In this document: positions 8,015 through 20,152 of the stretch, piece by piece
Layout: each line of letters opens with the position of its first letter
Numbering within the stretch: the stretch's first letter is position 1
Assembly: GCF_002705925.1 (NCBI RefSeq)
Contig: NZ_NKRE01000001.1
Location: 2,869,282-2,933,281, forward strand
DNA from: Mycobacterium ostraviense
GTDB lineage: Bacteria > Actinomycetota > Actinomycetes > Mycobacteriales > Mycobacteriaceae
DNA: 64,000 nucleotides
Reading direction: 5' to 3'
Position numbers and translations under genes: made by a program
The notes under the pieces: generated by a model
Database searches by the model: none
Told to the model about the DNA's origin: nothing
What the model saw: the letters and a program-made list of their open reading frames with translations, nothing else

Positions 8015-9640
8015 ATGGCTCGTGACGAATCCGCGCGCACGGCCGAATCCGCCGACGTCGTGGTGATCGGGTTCGGCGCCGCCGGTGAGTGCGCAGCCAT
8101 CGCCGCCCGCGAACGCGGCGCCGACGTCATCGCGCTGGACCGTGCCAATGGTGGTGGTGCCACGGCGATTTCGGGCGGGATCATCTACGCCGGCGGCGGC
8201 ACCGCGGTCCAGCGGCAGGCCGGAGTCAACGACACCGCCGAGCAAATGCTGGCCTACCTTCGCCTCGAAGTCGGCGACGCCGTCAGCCCGGAGACCCTGG
8301 AATCATTCGTGCGCTCCAGTCCCGACATGATCGACTGGCTGGGCAGCTACGGGGTGCCGTTCAGCCCCGCATTGTGCCCGTACAAGACCTCGTTTCCGAA
8401 CAACCGCTACTACCTCTACCACTCGGGCAGTGAGAACGCCGGCGCGTTCCGTTGCCACACCCCGCCCGTTCAGCGTGGGCATCGCGTCAAGGGCAGCGGC
8501 ACCTCGGGCCGCAAATTGTATGCCCCGTTGGCCAAAGCCGCACTGGCCCTTGGTGTTCGGTTCTGGCCCCACACCACGGTGACGAACCTGGTCCAGGATT
8601 CTTCCGGTCGGGTGACCGGGGTGGAAGCACTGACGATGCATAATGCGCCACCGCGGATCCGGCGGCTGTATGCGGCGATGGCCGAGCTGTCAGCCAAACC
8701 GGGCATCTACTACCCGCCGCTGCGCCGCCTGATGGATCGTCGGCTCAAGGCACTCGAGCGGCGCTACGCCCAGCCGGTGCGGATCGACGCACGCCGCGCG
8801 GTGATCATCTGCGCCGGTGGCTTCATCGCCAACACCGAATGGGTGCACCGGTTCGCTCCCCAATACCTGGGCGGTCTGCAGCTGGGCACCAGCGGCGACG
8901 ACGGCAGCGGCATCGCGCTTGCACAGAGCGCCGGAGCGGTCACCGACCGGATGGACAACGTCTCGGCCTGGCGCTTCATCACCCCGCCGAGCGCATTCAT
9001 CGGCGCCATCATCGTCGACCGGCGCGGGCAACGCGTCATCGACGAAAGTCGTTACGGTGCCGCGGTCGGGCAAACCATGGTGCGAAACCATGAGGGCAAA
9101 GCCTGGCTTCTCGCCGATGCGGCATTGATGCGGGAAGCCCGCCGCCAAATGATCAAGCAGCCGTTGTGGTTTCAGCGTGCCCAGGTTGCGGCGCTGATGC
9201 TGGCGGATTCGGTGACGGCGCCGTCGCTGCGCGAGGTCGCCAAGGCGGCCGGTATCGATCCCGACGGCCTGGTGGCCACGGTCGCGGCGCACAATACCGC
9301 GATCGACACCGGCGCACCGGACCCCGCCGGAAAGCCCGCCGAGTTTGTGCGCCGGATCAGCCAACCGCCGTTCACCCTGCTCAACATTTCGGTGCGGCCA
9401 AGCCTGCTCAACCCGACTCCGATGCTGACCCTCGGCGGTATCCGAGTCGATGAACGCAGCGGAGCCGTCGTCAACGAATCCGGTGAGCCGATTCCCGGAT
9501 TGTTCAGTGCCGGGCGCACCGCAGCCGGAATCTGCTCCAACTCCTACGTCAGCGGGCTCTCGCTGGCCGACTGCGTGTTCTCCGGGCGCCGCGCCGGAAC
9601 ACATGCCGCCGCGGCGTCGGCAGCGCAGAGCCCCCGTTGA
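8015..9640 (+). CDS. FAD-dependent dehydrogenase, 3-ketosteroid dehydrogenase / fumarate reductase flavoprotein family
   Basis: ATG 8015 gives 541 residues. The dinucleotide-binding fold starts at residue 15, with GFGAAG at 19-24 and the acidic strand end VIALDRA. The FAD loop GGGATAISGGIIYAGGG follows, and the C-terminal flavin motif is SNSYVSGLSLADCVFSG. This pattern belongs to the FAD_binding_2 group that includes KstD-type steroid dehydrogenases and fumarate reductases. Mycobacteria have many such paralogues and the substrate cannot be set from sequence. The gene is monocistronic, with 160 bp before icd. A steroid or lipid oxidation role is likely. Confidence 0.85.
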   Translation: MARDESARTAESADVVVIGFGAAGECAAIAARERGADVIALDRANGGGATAISGGIIYAGGGTAVQRQAGVNDTAEQMLAYLRLEVGDAVSPETLESFVRSSPDMIDWLGSYGVPFSPALCPYKTSFPNNRYYLYHSGSENAGAFRCHTPPVQRGHRVKGSGTSGRKLYAPLAKAALALGVRFWPHTTVTNLVQDSSGRVTGVEALTMHNAPPRIRRLYAAMAELSAKPGIYYPPLRRLMDRRLKALERRYAQPVRIDARRAVIICAGGFIANTEWVHRFAPQYLGGLQLGTSGDDGSGIALAQSAGAVTDRMDNVSAWRFITPPSAFIGAIIVDRRGQRVIDESRYGAAVGQTMVRNHEGKAWLLADAALMREARRQMIKQPLWFQRAQVAALMLADSVTAPSLREVAKAAGIDPDGLVATVAAHNTAIDTGAPDPAGKPAEFVRRISQPPFTLLNISVRPSLLNPTPMLTLGGIRVDERSGAVVNESGEPIPGLFSAGRTAAGICSNSYVSGLSLADCVFSGRRAGTHAAAASAAQSPR

Positions 9641-9800
9641 CCAGTGACAGGTGCTGTCGCGCTCGCAACGGTACTGTTCACCGGCTCACCGAACACTTCC
9701 CGAATGATTTTCGGCACAATGGAGCCGCGATACTGGTTAGGCGCCGATCCAACGCTGAGCCCTCAAAATCCGACCAAAAGCGACGCCGGGAGAAACACAG

Positions 9801-12038
<2,238 letters not shown>

Positions 12039-12059
12039 CATACGACCGTTCGCCTCGGT

Positions 12060-12089
12060 GGCCGGGCAGCCACGCAGGCTCGCCCGGCC
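12060..12089. terminator. Bidirectional hairpin between icd2 and the DUF2905 gene
   Basis: The outer stem GGCCGGGC/GCCCGGCC (8 bp) is continued by AGCC/GGCT (4 bp) with one bulged C and a 5-nt loop. It lies between two convergent stop codons (12038 and 12095), so it could end transcripts from both sides. Confidence 0.55.
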
Positions 12090-12094
12090 GGTCG

Positions 12095-12319
12095 TCATCG
12101 GCGAAACAGATGCAGCAAGATTGTCAGCACCACGCTGCCGACAACCGAAATCACCAGCATCGAGACCACCGGGATGTAGATACGCACGTTTCCGCGCTCG
12201 ATTCTGATGCCGCCAGGAAGCCGTCCGACCCACCAGAGGCCGCCGACCCACGTCAGGACACCCACCACCGCGATGATGATTCCGGCCACCACGATGAACG
12301 GACCTACGTTGCGGCCCAT
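12095..12319 (-). CDS. Small DUF2905-type membrane protein
   Basis: ATG 12319 is chosen because GGGAGGT lies directly before it, although the frame extends upstream to 12400. The 74-residue product has two hydrophobic segments (about residues 6-26 and 49-70). Between them sits a polar loop, WWVGRLPGGIRIERGN, of the kind seen in DUF2905 proteins, which have a Leu-Pro-Gly-Asp/Gly-Ile core. Such proteins are small bitopic or hairpin inner-membrane proteins of unknown function. The gene is monocistronic and converges on icd2. Confidence 0.7.
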   Translation of the reverse strand: MGRNVGPFIVVAGIIIAVVGVLTWVGGLWWVGRLPGGIRIERGNVRIYIPVVSMLVISVVGSVVLTILLHLFRR

Positions 12320-12522
12320 TGGACCTCCCACCCGATAAATCAGTCGCCAGCGATCATAACCGTCCTCGTTGGCTAGGCACCCACTCACGTTGCGCGGCAT
12401 GGGACCAAAGGCCCTAGGACCTCTGCGCCAGCAGACCTACCATGGGCAGATCTCAAGGCCCTACTGCGCGAGGATATTTCATTCGCCGGTAATCGCTCCT
12501 CCGCCGAGAAAGAAGGTTGATC

Positions 12523-12927
12523 ATGGCGGTCCTTGATACCGTGCGAGTGTTCAACAAGCACGTGCTGAATCCGGCCATGATGCTGGTGGCCGGCCGAAAG
12601 TACTGGTACGCCAGCGTTATTGAACACACCGGTCGACACACCGCCAAGAAGTACGCCACACCCGTGGTGGCCGAACGGGTAACCGACGGCTTCATCATTC
12701 CGCTGCCGTACGGCACGCACACCGATTGGCTGCGAAATGTCTTGGCTGCGGGGCGCGCCACTATCCGCGTGCATGGAGAAACATATGAGGCTGTCGACCC
12801 GCAGATCATTGGTCCCGCGACTGCGGCCGGGCAGCTGGCCCCCCGCCAGAAACGTACCTTCGACCGGTTCAATGTCAGGAACTATCTCAAAATGGCGGTC
12901 GCGGCCGCGCCGCCAGCGCAGAAGTGA
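12523..12927 (+). CDS. DUF385 / F420-dependent nitroreductase-fold protein
   Basis: ATG 12523 has AGAAGG upstream; a TTG 6 bp earlier is in frame. The 134 residues fit the Ddn-like split-barrel family (DUF385). GRHTAKKYATPV and GFIIPLPYGTHTDWLRNVLAAG are the typical segments lining the deazaflavin site, followed by the conserved ATIRVHGETYE strand. Mycobacteria carry many paralogues that use F420H2 to reduce quinones, nitro compounds or other substrates. It lies upstream of the hydrolase pseudogene on the same strand. The substrate cannot be predicted. Confidence 0.8.
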   Translation: MAVLDTVRVFNKHVLNPAMMLVAGRKYWYASVIEHTGRHTAKKYATPVVAERVTDGFIIPLPYGTHTDWLRNVLAAGRATIRVHGETYEAVDPQIIGPATAAGQLAPRQKRTFDRFNVRNYLKMAVAAAPPAQK

Positions 12928-12979
12928 TTCAGCTCAGGCAGGTTCAGGGCCAACGTCGCCGGCCATCCAGGACGACCCA

Positions 12980-13807
12980 TTGACGACCGCTGAGTCGATG
13001 AAGCGCTTCGCCGACCGGTACGGCAACCAGGTGCTGGTGGGGGGCGTTCAGTGGAGGTACTACCGGCTGGGTGGGGGCCAACGGTGTTGTGGTTGCCAGG
13101 TGGACTTCGTCGCGCTGCCGTCGGTTCTGCCTTCCTGGAAAGACTTGCCGCCAACCATACGGTCATTGCACCCGACTACGCGGCGGTACTTACCGTCGCC
13201 GAGTTCATGGCCGCGTTCGATGCCATCTTGCGGGCCGAATCGGTCGACAGCGCCGCACTAGTGGGCCAGTCATACGGCGGGACGCTGGCCCAAGCGTATC
13301 TCGCGCACCGGCCGGACGTTGTTGAGCGCATCGTCTTGTCAAGCACCGGCCCAGCGGACTACGCGCGCGGCTGGCTGGCCGTGGAAACGGTGTTCATCTG
13401 GCTCGCGAAGGGTTTGCCGCAAAACATACTCAAGCGCGTCGTGGCATCCGGGTTGGTCCGGCTGACCCGTGAGTTACCCCGGGATAAACGGCTCGAGGTG
13501 GCGAGCCTAATTCGCAAGACTCGTATGGGAGCTGATTTGCCGCGCTGACGTGGTGTCTCACTTCGCCGTTGCTGCAGACGTAATACGCCACCACATTGTC
13601 ACCCCCGCTGCATTCCTGAGATGGGACGGCCGCGTCGTGGTATTGACCGCCGAAAACGATCGGACCCAAAGTAGCAAGGACGTTACGCGTTACCAACGCT
13701 TGTTCGGCCGCCGCGCCGAGCTGATCAGCCTCGGGCAACTCGGACACGCCGCCATACTCACGGATCCCGTCGCGTACACAAACATACTGGAGCGTGCGCT
13801 GGCTTAA
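12980..13807 (+). pseudogene. Alpha/beta-hydrolase gene broken by two frameshifts
   Basis: Three consecutive fragments make one hydrolase. The first (TTG 12980 or ATG 12998) ends in VQWRYYRLGGG. The second, in another frame from about 13070, runs WGPTVLWLPGG through the nucleophile elbow GQSYGG and stops at 13548. The third, back in the first frame (13550-13807), has the terminal VVVLTAENDR and the His region LGQLGHAAIL. The intact protein would be about 270 residues. Shifts lie near 13070 and 13545. A real pseudogene is most likely, but base-calling errors cannot be excluded. Confidence 0.65.
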
Positions 13808-13952
13808 CGCCATGTCGGACATAGTGATTCGATGAGGCCGAACACCTTGCGGCTTCCCAGCTCTCCCGGTAACTGCGTGGCGGGGGCGTTGCCGGACGCG
13901 TAGAACCGCGGGAAAAACCGCTACCCATGTTGGTCACTCCGCCAGGCATGGC

Positions 13953-14324
13953 TCAGGCGCGGCTGGATACCAATAGCAGCACCGACGAGGTGGTCAGCAG
14001 CGCCGGACAGATCTTGAACCACACGACGCGTGTCCGGGCGCCCATGAGGGCCGTCAGCACAGCGAGGACGAGCAACGCCCCTGCGGTGACGCGGTACGTC
14101 CAGTCGGCGGCGGTGGGACCGCCGCCGACCGCGGTGACCGTGATGATCAGCGCGGCAAAGGACCACATGGTCACCGCTTCAGCCAGCCACTCTTGAACTA
14201 GAACACGACGGTTGTCTGCGGAGATCTCACCGAATCCCGCGACAACGGCCCGGGTCGGGATCGCGTGCGAAACCCCCCATAGCCCAACCAAGCCGGCGGC
14301 GATGTACGCCAGAACCTCTGCCAT
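13953..14324 (-). CDS. Four-helix integral membrane protein of unknown function
   Basis: ATG 14324 gives 123 residues with hydrophobic stretches near residues 3-20, 50-67, 77-94 and 104-120, most likely four transmembrane helices with short loops. The longer upstream frame is polar and unlike the membrane part, so the internal ATG was chosen. No family was recognised with confidence. It is divergent from the Eis acetyltransferase gene, with 151 bp between the starts, so the two may share a control region. Confidence 0.65.
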   Translation of the reverse strand: MAEVLAYIAAGLVGLWGVSHAIPTRAVVAGFGEISADNRRVLVQEWLAEAVTMWSFAALIITVTAVGGGPTAADWTYRVTAGALLVLAVLTALMGARTRVVWFKICPALLTTSSVLLLVSSRA

Positions 14325-14475
14325 GGGGCCATGGTCCGATTGTGACCCGATCCGCGGTAGGGCCGTTCGGCCCCGCCGCCGCAAAATCTCCGCCCGAAAC
14401 CCCGATCGGCCGCACCAAAGTGACATCACCCGAGGCACTCGCGCTGGCGTCGAGGGCACCAGCCATGATGGCCGT

Positions 14476-15693
14476 GTGGGTATCGAGATCCGTGTTCTCG
14501 ACAGCGAAGACGACCTGGTCGCGGCGGCTGGAATTTTCCGCGCCGCCATGGTCGGGTTGCCACCCCCGCCAGACGTGCCGCCAGGCGAGCTCACCACGCT
14601 GTTCGAGCCAGGCCGTACGGTGGGTGCTTTCGTCGGACGACAGCTGGTCGGCACTGCTGATGCCGTCACCTGCGGATTGACACTTCCCGGCGGAGCGGTG
14701 GTGCGGCACGCCGCCGTGACCCACATCGGCGTGCTGCCGTCGTTCACCCGTCGAGGTATTGCCACCGAGCTGGTCCGTCATCAGCTGCACGACCTCGCTA
14801 CCCGGGGAGAGGTGGTCGCGACGCTGCGCGCCTCGGAGGCGACGATCTATGAACGGTTCGGCTACGGCGTGGCGAGTTCATCGCAGCGGGTGGAGGTGGA
14901 GACGCGACGGGCCGCGCTACGCCCAGGCGTCGGGACCGGCGGGCCGGTTCGGCTGCTCGACACCGCGCAAGCATGGGACGTGCTGCCCCGAATCTACGCC
15001 GGGAACCGGTCGTCCCGACCGGGAACCGTTGAGCGCGCACCGGTTTGGTGGCGGGGCCTGCGACTGCGCGCCGAAGCATACTCTGGGCCTTGGTATATCG
15101 CGGTGCACGGTGAGCCGGGGGCGGAGTCTGGCTTCGTCCGCTACCGCCCCCTCGACACCGAAAACTGGTTCGTCAGCGAACACCGCACCATCGCGGTCGA
15201 GGACTTCTTCGCCCCATCCACAGATGCCTATCTGGGCCTGCTGCGCTTTCTGCTGGGGCTGGATCTCATTGACCGCGTGGTGTTCTGGATGCTCCCGGTT
15301 GACGATCCGTTGCCGTGGTTGCTTGTCGACCGGCGGGCCGCGAAGGTCACCCGGATATACGACGAGACGTGGCTGCGTGTCGTCGACGTGCACCAGGTGC
15401 TTTCCGCACGCCGATATGCCGGCGAAGGCTCCGTCACCGTTGCCGTCAACGACCCTGTCTTGCCGAGTAATTCGGTCAGCTTCACTATCACCGGCGACGG
15501 CGCCGAACCGACTCAGCGGCGTCCGCAGCTACACATCGGCATCCACGGGCTTGCCGCAGTCTTGCTCGGGGGCGCCACCTGGCGCAGCCTCGCCGTGGCC
15601 GGACTGGTCCGAGCCGACGATGGAGCCGCACTCGCCACGGCGGATCGGCTGTTTGCGGTGCCGGAGACACCGCATGCCGGATTCTTCTTCTGA
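14476..15693 (+). CDS. eis: Eis-family N-acetyltransferase
   Basis: GTG 14476 gives 405 residues, close to the 402 of M. tuberculosis Eis. The N-terminal GNAT domain contains the acetyl-CoA segment IGVLPSFTRRGIATELV (84-100). Tyr125 in the TIYERFGYG motif corresponds to the Eis general acid. A second GNAT-like region and a SCP2-like C-terminal domain follow, and the protein ends in Phe (GFFF); in Eis the terminal carboxylate acts as a catalytic base. Known Eis enzymes acetylate amines such as aminoglycosides and host or bacterial lysines. This copy may be a paralogue, since it is not in the Rv2416c context. Confidence 0.88.
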   Translation: MGIEIRVLDSEDDLVAAAGIFRAAMVGLPPPPDVPPGELTTLFEPGRTVGAFVGRQLVGTADAVTCGLTLPGGAVVRHAAVTHIGVLPSFTRRGIATELVRHQLHDLATRGEVVATLRASEATIYERFGYGVASSSQRVEVETRRAALRPGVGTGGPVRLLDTAQAWDVLPRIYAGNRSSRPGTVERAPVWWRGLRLRAEAYSGPWYIAVHGEPGAESGFVRYRPLDTENWFVSEHRTIAVEDFFAPSTDAYLGLLRFLLGLDLIDRVVFWMLPVDDPLPWLLVDRRAAKVTRIYDETWLRVVDVHQVLSARRYAGEGSVTVAVNDPVLPSNSVSFTITGDGAEPTQRRPQLHIGIHGLAAVLLGGATWRSLAVAGLVRADDGAALATADRLFAVPETPHAGFFF

Positions 15694-15730
15694 GGCGACG
15701 ACGGGCATCTGCGGTCTCGCCGCCGTCGCC
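15694..15730 (+). terminator. Hairpin immediately after eis
   Basis: GGCGACGACGG pairs with CCGCCGTCGCC with a single A-C mismatch and a loop of about 15 nt. It begins at the eis stop codon. No U-tract is present. Confidence 0.4.
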
Positions 15731-15912
15731 ACCGCGAGCATCCTGGCCGACAGGTCAGCACGCGTGCCGCATCCGGCTTTCACCGCGAACTAGCCCTGAA
15801 CTGACACGAAATTCCGTAAATTCAGTAGCGCCGGCACCATGAAGCTCAGGGGCGGACTCCGCAGCAACAGCTCACCATCTTCTTCCCTCGCAAGTTCCGC
15901 TTCGGCTCGGCC

Positions 15913-16830
15913 TCAATGGGTTTCAGGACTGCGCACGATGATCACCGGAATCTGCGCCGAGTTGACGACCGCCCTGCTGACCGAGCCCAGCAGCATACCG
16001 GGAAACCCACCGCGGCCATGGCTGCCCACCACCAATAGCTGAGCGGTCTTAGCTTGTTCGAGCAGACGGGGCGCCGGTCGATCGCACACCACGACCTTGT
16101 GCACGACGACATCGGGATAACGTTCTTGCCGTCCAGAAAGACGCTCAGCCAGGACTTCTTTCTCCTGGTCCTCGATGTTGCGCCACTCAATGGGCACCCA
16201 GTTGGTACTCGGGAAGTCGAGCGGGCCCATATCACTCCAGGCATGCAGTGCCACCAATTCCACACCACGACGTGATGCCTCATCGAACGCGATATCGGTG
16301 GCCAACTCAGAGGTCGGTGAGCCGTCGATGCCCACCACCACCGCCGCCTGCGGCGAGCGCGCCGTGAGCACATCTTCGTCGTGGATCACGGCTACCGGGC
16401 AATGGGCGTGGTGGGCCAGTCCGGAGCTAACCGATCCCAACAGCGCGCCGGCCACACCGCCCTGGCCGCGGCAGCCGACCACGACCATGTCGGCACTCTT
16501 GGACAGGTCAACCAGGGCGGGCACAATCGCGGCGTGCAGCACCTCCCTCGTGACATGCGGGGCGCGGCTTGTCGAGGTGGCCTCGGCGACGACCTTGTCG
16601 GCCTGCTCGATGATTTCGCGCGCGCGTTCTTCTTGCCAACCCGCATTGTTGGCGAGTATCGGGAGGCCTGACCACCCCTCCGAGGTAGCCATCGGAGCGA
16701 TGACATGCACCAAATGAATTGGCACGTTGCGCATCTCAGCATCTCTAGCCGCCCATTGGACCGCCGTTGTGGACGATGGCAAGCCATCGATACCAACCAC
16801 AATTCCGGGGTGGATGTGCGAATCTGGCAT
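15913..16830 (-). CDS. Tandem universal stress protein
   Basis: ATG 16830 is preceded by AGGGAGGT and gives 305 residues, although the frame extends to 16956. Two USP domains follow one another, each ending in the ATP-binding pattern G-2x-G-9x-G-S: GCRGQGGVAGALLGS in the first and GSHGRGGFPGMLLGS in the second. Two-domain USPs of this type (Rv1996, Rv2005c, Rv2623) belong to the hypoxia/dormancy response in M. tuberculosis. The divergent CtpF-like gene supports that link, as Rv1996 and ctpF are neighbours there. A direct function is not known. Confidence 0.9.
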   Translation of the reverse strand: MPDSHIHPGIVVGIDGLPSSTTAVQWAARDAEMRNVPIHLVHVIAPMATSEGWSGLPILANNAGWQEERAREIIEQADKVVAEATSTSRAPHVTREVLHAAIVPALVDLSKSADMVVVGCRGQGGVAGALLGSVSSGLAHHAHCPVAVIHDEDVLTARSPQAAVVVGIDGSPTSELATDIAFDEASRRGVELVALHAWSDMGPLDFPSTNWVPIEWRNIEDQEKEVLAERLSGRQERYPDVVVHKVVVCDRPAPRLLEQAKTAQLLVVGSHGRGGFPGMLLGSVSRAVVNSAQIPVIIVRSPETH

Positions 16831-17234
16831 GAGGACCTCCCTGATGGAGCCCATGACTACAACACGTCCTGGGCGGGCGTGTCGTCCCGGTACCGCTGAC
16901 ATTAGGCAACCATCGCGGTCGGGACAGGAGGCATTGGTCCCTAACTCATGGGGCACTGGCGCCCAGGCGTAGGCGAGAGGCCGCCCGACAGGGTCACAAT
17001 GTGATCAATGCTTGGCCGGACCGTGGGTAGCCCGCGAGATTGTGGTCGTCACGTTGGCCCGGTTCTCGGCGGCGCCCAGAAGTGAGACACTCGCCAGTCG
17101 GCTTGTCATTAGACAGCCACTGGGTGCCATCGTTGGCATACCGGACCGCCCTGATGGCCGAGCATCGACGCCGGTCACTACGCTGTGTGACCTTTGCCTC
17201 CTGACGTTGCGGCGTCTGCGATGTCACGCTCGAA
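16831..17234. promoter_or_regulatory. Divergent control region between USP and ctpF
   Basis: The 404 bp separate two outward-reading genes. Two sequences weakly resemble the DosR box (core GGGACTTTAGTCCC). GGGCGTGTCGTCCC at 16875-16888 matches 10 of 14. A half-site GGGACC reads on the minus strand around 16937-16942. A small palindrome TCACAATGTGA is at 16994-17004. None is a perfect box. The USP-ctpF pairing is what makes a DosR search here reasonable. No coding sequence was recognised. Confidence 0.35.
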
Positions 17235-19949
17235 ATGATGGGCTCAGCATTGGTTTCAACAGCGTTATTGCCGCAACACCCGCATGCCTCGGCAGTCGTA
17301 GATGTTGCTGATGAATTGGGTGTCGACCTGGAGGTCGGCCTTGCTGAGACCGCGGTCGAGCGGCGCCGACAACTGTTCGGCCCTAATCTCCTTGCGACGC
17401 GTCGGCCGGTCTCCAACTTCATACTGCTGGTTCGCCAGTTCGCAAGCCCCGTGGTGGCCCTGCTGGCAACGGCGATGGTCGTGTCATTTTCTTTCGGTGA
17501 GTGGCAACAGGCGATTGCGATCGCCATCGTGCTATTGATCAACACGGCGATCGGCTACGCCACGGAGCGCAGGGCAGTGCGCTCGATGGAGGCGTTGCGA
17601 GCGCTGGGCGGGCGCAGCGCTCGGGTACGCAGAGACGGCCGGTCCATGGTCGTCAACGCCGATGCGTTGGTGCCCGGCGACGTCGTGCTCCTGAGGGCGG
17701 GTGACGTCGTGTCCGCCGACCTACGATGCGCGGACAGCGCCGGGCTAAGTGTCGATGAGTCGGCACTGACGGGTGAGTCGGTGCCGGTTCACAAGACCGC
17801 GGAGCCAGACCCGGAGGCGGCAGCCCTTCATGAGCGCGCCGCGATGCTGTTCAAGGGCACTCATGTGGTCGGCGGTAGTGGTGAAGGAATTGTGGTGGGC
17901 ACCGGGCTGTCCACCGAGCTTGGCCGCATCACCCAGCTGGTCGAAGAGGCCCACCACGGCAGGTCCCCGTTGGAAGATCACCTGGCGCGCCTGTCGCGCC
18001 AGCTCATTTGGCTGACCTTGGTATTAGCGTCCGTCGTGGCGGCGGCAGGGCTACTCACCGGCAGGCCGGCGCTGCTGATGATTGAGACCTCGATCGCACT
18101 TGCGGTGGCGGCGATCCCGGAAGGCCTGCCGATCGTGGCCACGCTTGCTCTTGCCCGCGGAATGCTGCGCATGGCGCGACAGAGCGCACTGGTGGAGAAC
18201 CTCTCGGCGGTGGAGACGCTGGGCTCGACCACGGTGGTCCTTACCGACAAGACCGGCACATTGACCGAGAATCGTATGGCCGTCGACAACGTCGTCACCG
18301 TCACCGGTGGGTTCGATTTCGACTACCAGGCCAACACCGTGCTCGCCGGGGGTTTGCCCGTCGACCCGTCTGCCGATGCGGAGCTCATGCGTGTGTTGTT
18401 GGTTGGGGTGTTGTGCGGAAACGCTGATTACGACGTCGAAACCAAGATCGGCAACGGTGATCCGATGGAGGTCGCGCTGTTACAGGCCGCTGCGCTCGGG
18501 GGGTTGAGTCGCGGCGATCAGCTGACCCTGTACCCGGAGGTCGCCGAGTATCCGTTCGACCCCGCTACCAAATGGATGGCGACCGTGCATCGTGACCACG
18601 ACGAGTATTTCGCTGCGATGAAGGGGGCGCCCGAAGTAGTGCTGGCGCTGGCGGATCGCATCGGTGTCGCGGCGGAGCCGTTCGATGACGACCGCAAGGC
18701 GCAGTGGCTGGACGTGGCCCGGGAACTGGCGACTGACGGGCTACGTGTGCTCGGGCTCGCCGAGCATGCGTGCGTGGATCCGCAGCAACTCTTCAGCAGT
18801 GGGATGGTGTTTGTCGGGTTGGTGGCATTTCGTGACCCGCCGCGGGATGACATCGCCAGCGCGGTAGGCGCGCTGCGCCGAGCGGGCATTGGCGTCGTCA
18901 TGGCCACGGGTGACCATCCCAGCACGGCGGTGGCCGTCGCGAGGGAGGTCGGCATCGCAGCGACTGACGCTGTCGTCACGACCGGTGACGAGCTGTCTCG
19001 CCTGAACGACGCGCCCGAGTCGATACCCAATGGGATAGCGCGCACGCAGGTTTTCGCGCGGGTAAGCCCGCGCCAGAAACTTGACCTCATTGACCTCTTC
19101 CAACGCGAAGGCCAAGTTGTGGCCATGATCGGTGACGGCGTCAACGACGCGCCGGCCCTGATGAAGGCCGACATCGGCGTCGCGATGGGTAAGCGAGGCA
19201 CCGAGGTGGCGCGCGATGCGGCCGACATGGTGCTGCTCGATGACCGATTCCCGACGATCGTGATCGCCGCGCGCGAGGGCAGAGTCATCTTCGACAATAT
19301 CCGCCGCTTCGCGGTCTATCTGCTCTCCTGCAATATGGGCGAGGTACTGGTGGTGGCGCTCGCCGTGATCGGCGGCCTGCCGTTGCCGCTGCTGCCCCTG
19401 CAGATCTTGTTCCTCAACCTGGTGACCGACGTGTTTCCGGCATTCGCGTTGGCCACCGGCGAAGGAGAGGGCGATGTGCTCGACCAACCGCCGCGACGCC
19501 CGAAAGAGCCGATCATTTCGGCCAGTTTGTGGCGCATGATGGCGGGCTATGGAGTGGCGATCGCGGCAAGCACCCTGTTGGCGCTCGTCGCTGCCCGGTA
19601 TTGGCTTGAATACGACACCGCGACAACGACAACGGTGTCGTTTGTGACCGTCGCACTGGCCCAGTTATGGCATGTTTTCAACATGCGCGGGCCCCGCACC
19701 GCGGTGTTGTGCAACGCTGTCACACGCAACCGGCTGGTCTGGTGTGCGCTGGCGCTCTGCCTGGGGCTGATCGCTGCCGCCTTCACCATCCCCGTGTTAG
19801 CCAAGGCGCTGCAGATCCAGGCGATCGGTATCCAAGGATGGGCGCTGGCCCTCGGATGCAGCGTGCTGCCCCTCGCGGCAGGACAGACATCGCTCACGGT
19901 CCGCGGGCGCAAGGCCGACCTTCAGACCCCGGAGCTGCACCACCTCTGA
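17235..19949 (+). CDS. ctpF: CtpF-like P2-type cation-transporting ATPase
   Basis: The 904 residues match the size of M. tuberculosis CtpF (905). Visible landmarks are an N-terminal cation-ATPase domain, the actuator TGES (179-182), IPEGLP in TM4 (294-299), the phosphorylation motif DKTGTLT with Asp338, and the hinge GDGVNDAP (633-640). There are about ten membrane segments and no N-terminal metal-binding HMA domain. The IPEGLP motif is typical of P2 pumps, which move Ca2+ or other alkali/alkaline-earth cations rather than heavy metals. It is divergent from the USP gene. Ion specificity remains inferred from the family. Confidence 0.88.
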   Translation: MMGSALVSTALLPQHPHASAVVDVADELGVDLEVGLAETAVERRRQLFGPNLLATRRPVSNFILLVRQFASPVVALLATAMVVSFSFGEWQQAIAIAIVLLINTAIGYATERRAVRSMEALRALGGRSARVRRDGRSMVVNADALVPGDVVLLRAGDVVSADLRCADSAGLSVDESALTGESVPVHKTAEPDPEAAALHERAAMLFKGTHVVGGSGEGIVVGTGLSTELGRITQLVEEAHHGRSPLEDHLARLSRQLIWLTLVLASVVAAAGLLTGRPALLMIETSIALAVAAIPEGLPIVATLALARGMLRMARQSALVENLSAVETLGSTTVVLTDKTGTLTENRMAVDNVVTVTGGFDFDYQANTVLAGGLPVDPSADAELMRVLLVGVLCGNADYDVETKIGNGDPMEVALLQAAALGGLSRGDQLTLYPEVAEYPFDPATKWMATVHRDHDEYFAAMKGAPEVVLALADRIGVAAEPFDDDRKAQWLDVARELATDGLRVLGLAEHACVDPQQLFSSGMVFVGLVAFRDPPRDDIASAVGALRRAGIGVVMATGDHPSTAVAVAREVGIAATDAVVTTGDELSRLNDAPESIPNGIARTQVFARVSPRQKLDLIDLFQREGQVVAMIGDGVNDAPALMKADIGVAMGKRGTEVARDAADMVLLDDRFPTIVIAAREGRVIFDNIRRFAVYLLSCNMGEVLVVALAVIGGLPLPLLPLQILFLNLVTDVFPAFALATGEGEGDVLDQPPRRPKEPIISASLWRMMAGYGVAIAASTLLALVAARYWLEYDTATTTTVSFVTVALAQLWHVFNMRGPRTAVLCNAVTRNRLVWCALALCLGLIAAAFTIPVLAKALQIQAIGIQGWALALGCSVLPLAAGQTSLTVRGRKADLQTPELHHL

Positions 19950-20152
19950 CGTCGGCTTCGCCCTAACTAACTGGCGGGCGCTTCCACATCGACGTCCGAG
20001 AGATCCCGAAATCGGCAATGGGCTCATGAACCGGATACGTCCCGGAGCACTTCGTCCAGCGTGCGGCCGGGCAGAGTACGCGATCGGTATGGTGCAGCGG
20101 CTGCGAATGAAGCTGGTCGTTACGCCGCTGGTGGCGAAGTAACCTGTCTTCT

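Noticed and set aside
16921..16965. Pair GGGAC...GTCCC at 16921-16941 as a full DosR box
   Set aside because: The spacing is 21 bp in place of 14 for the DosR core, so it was not counted as a box.
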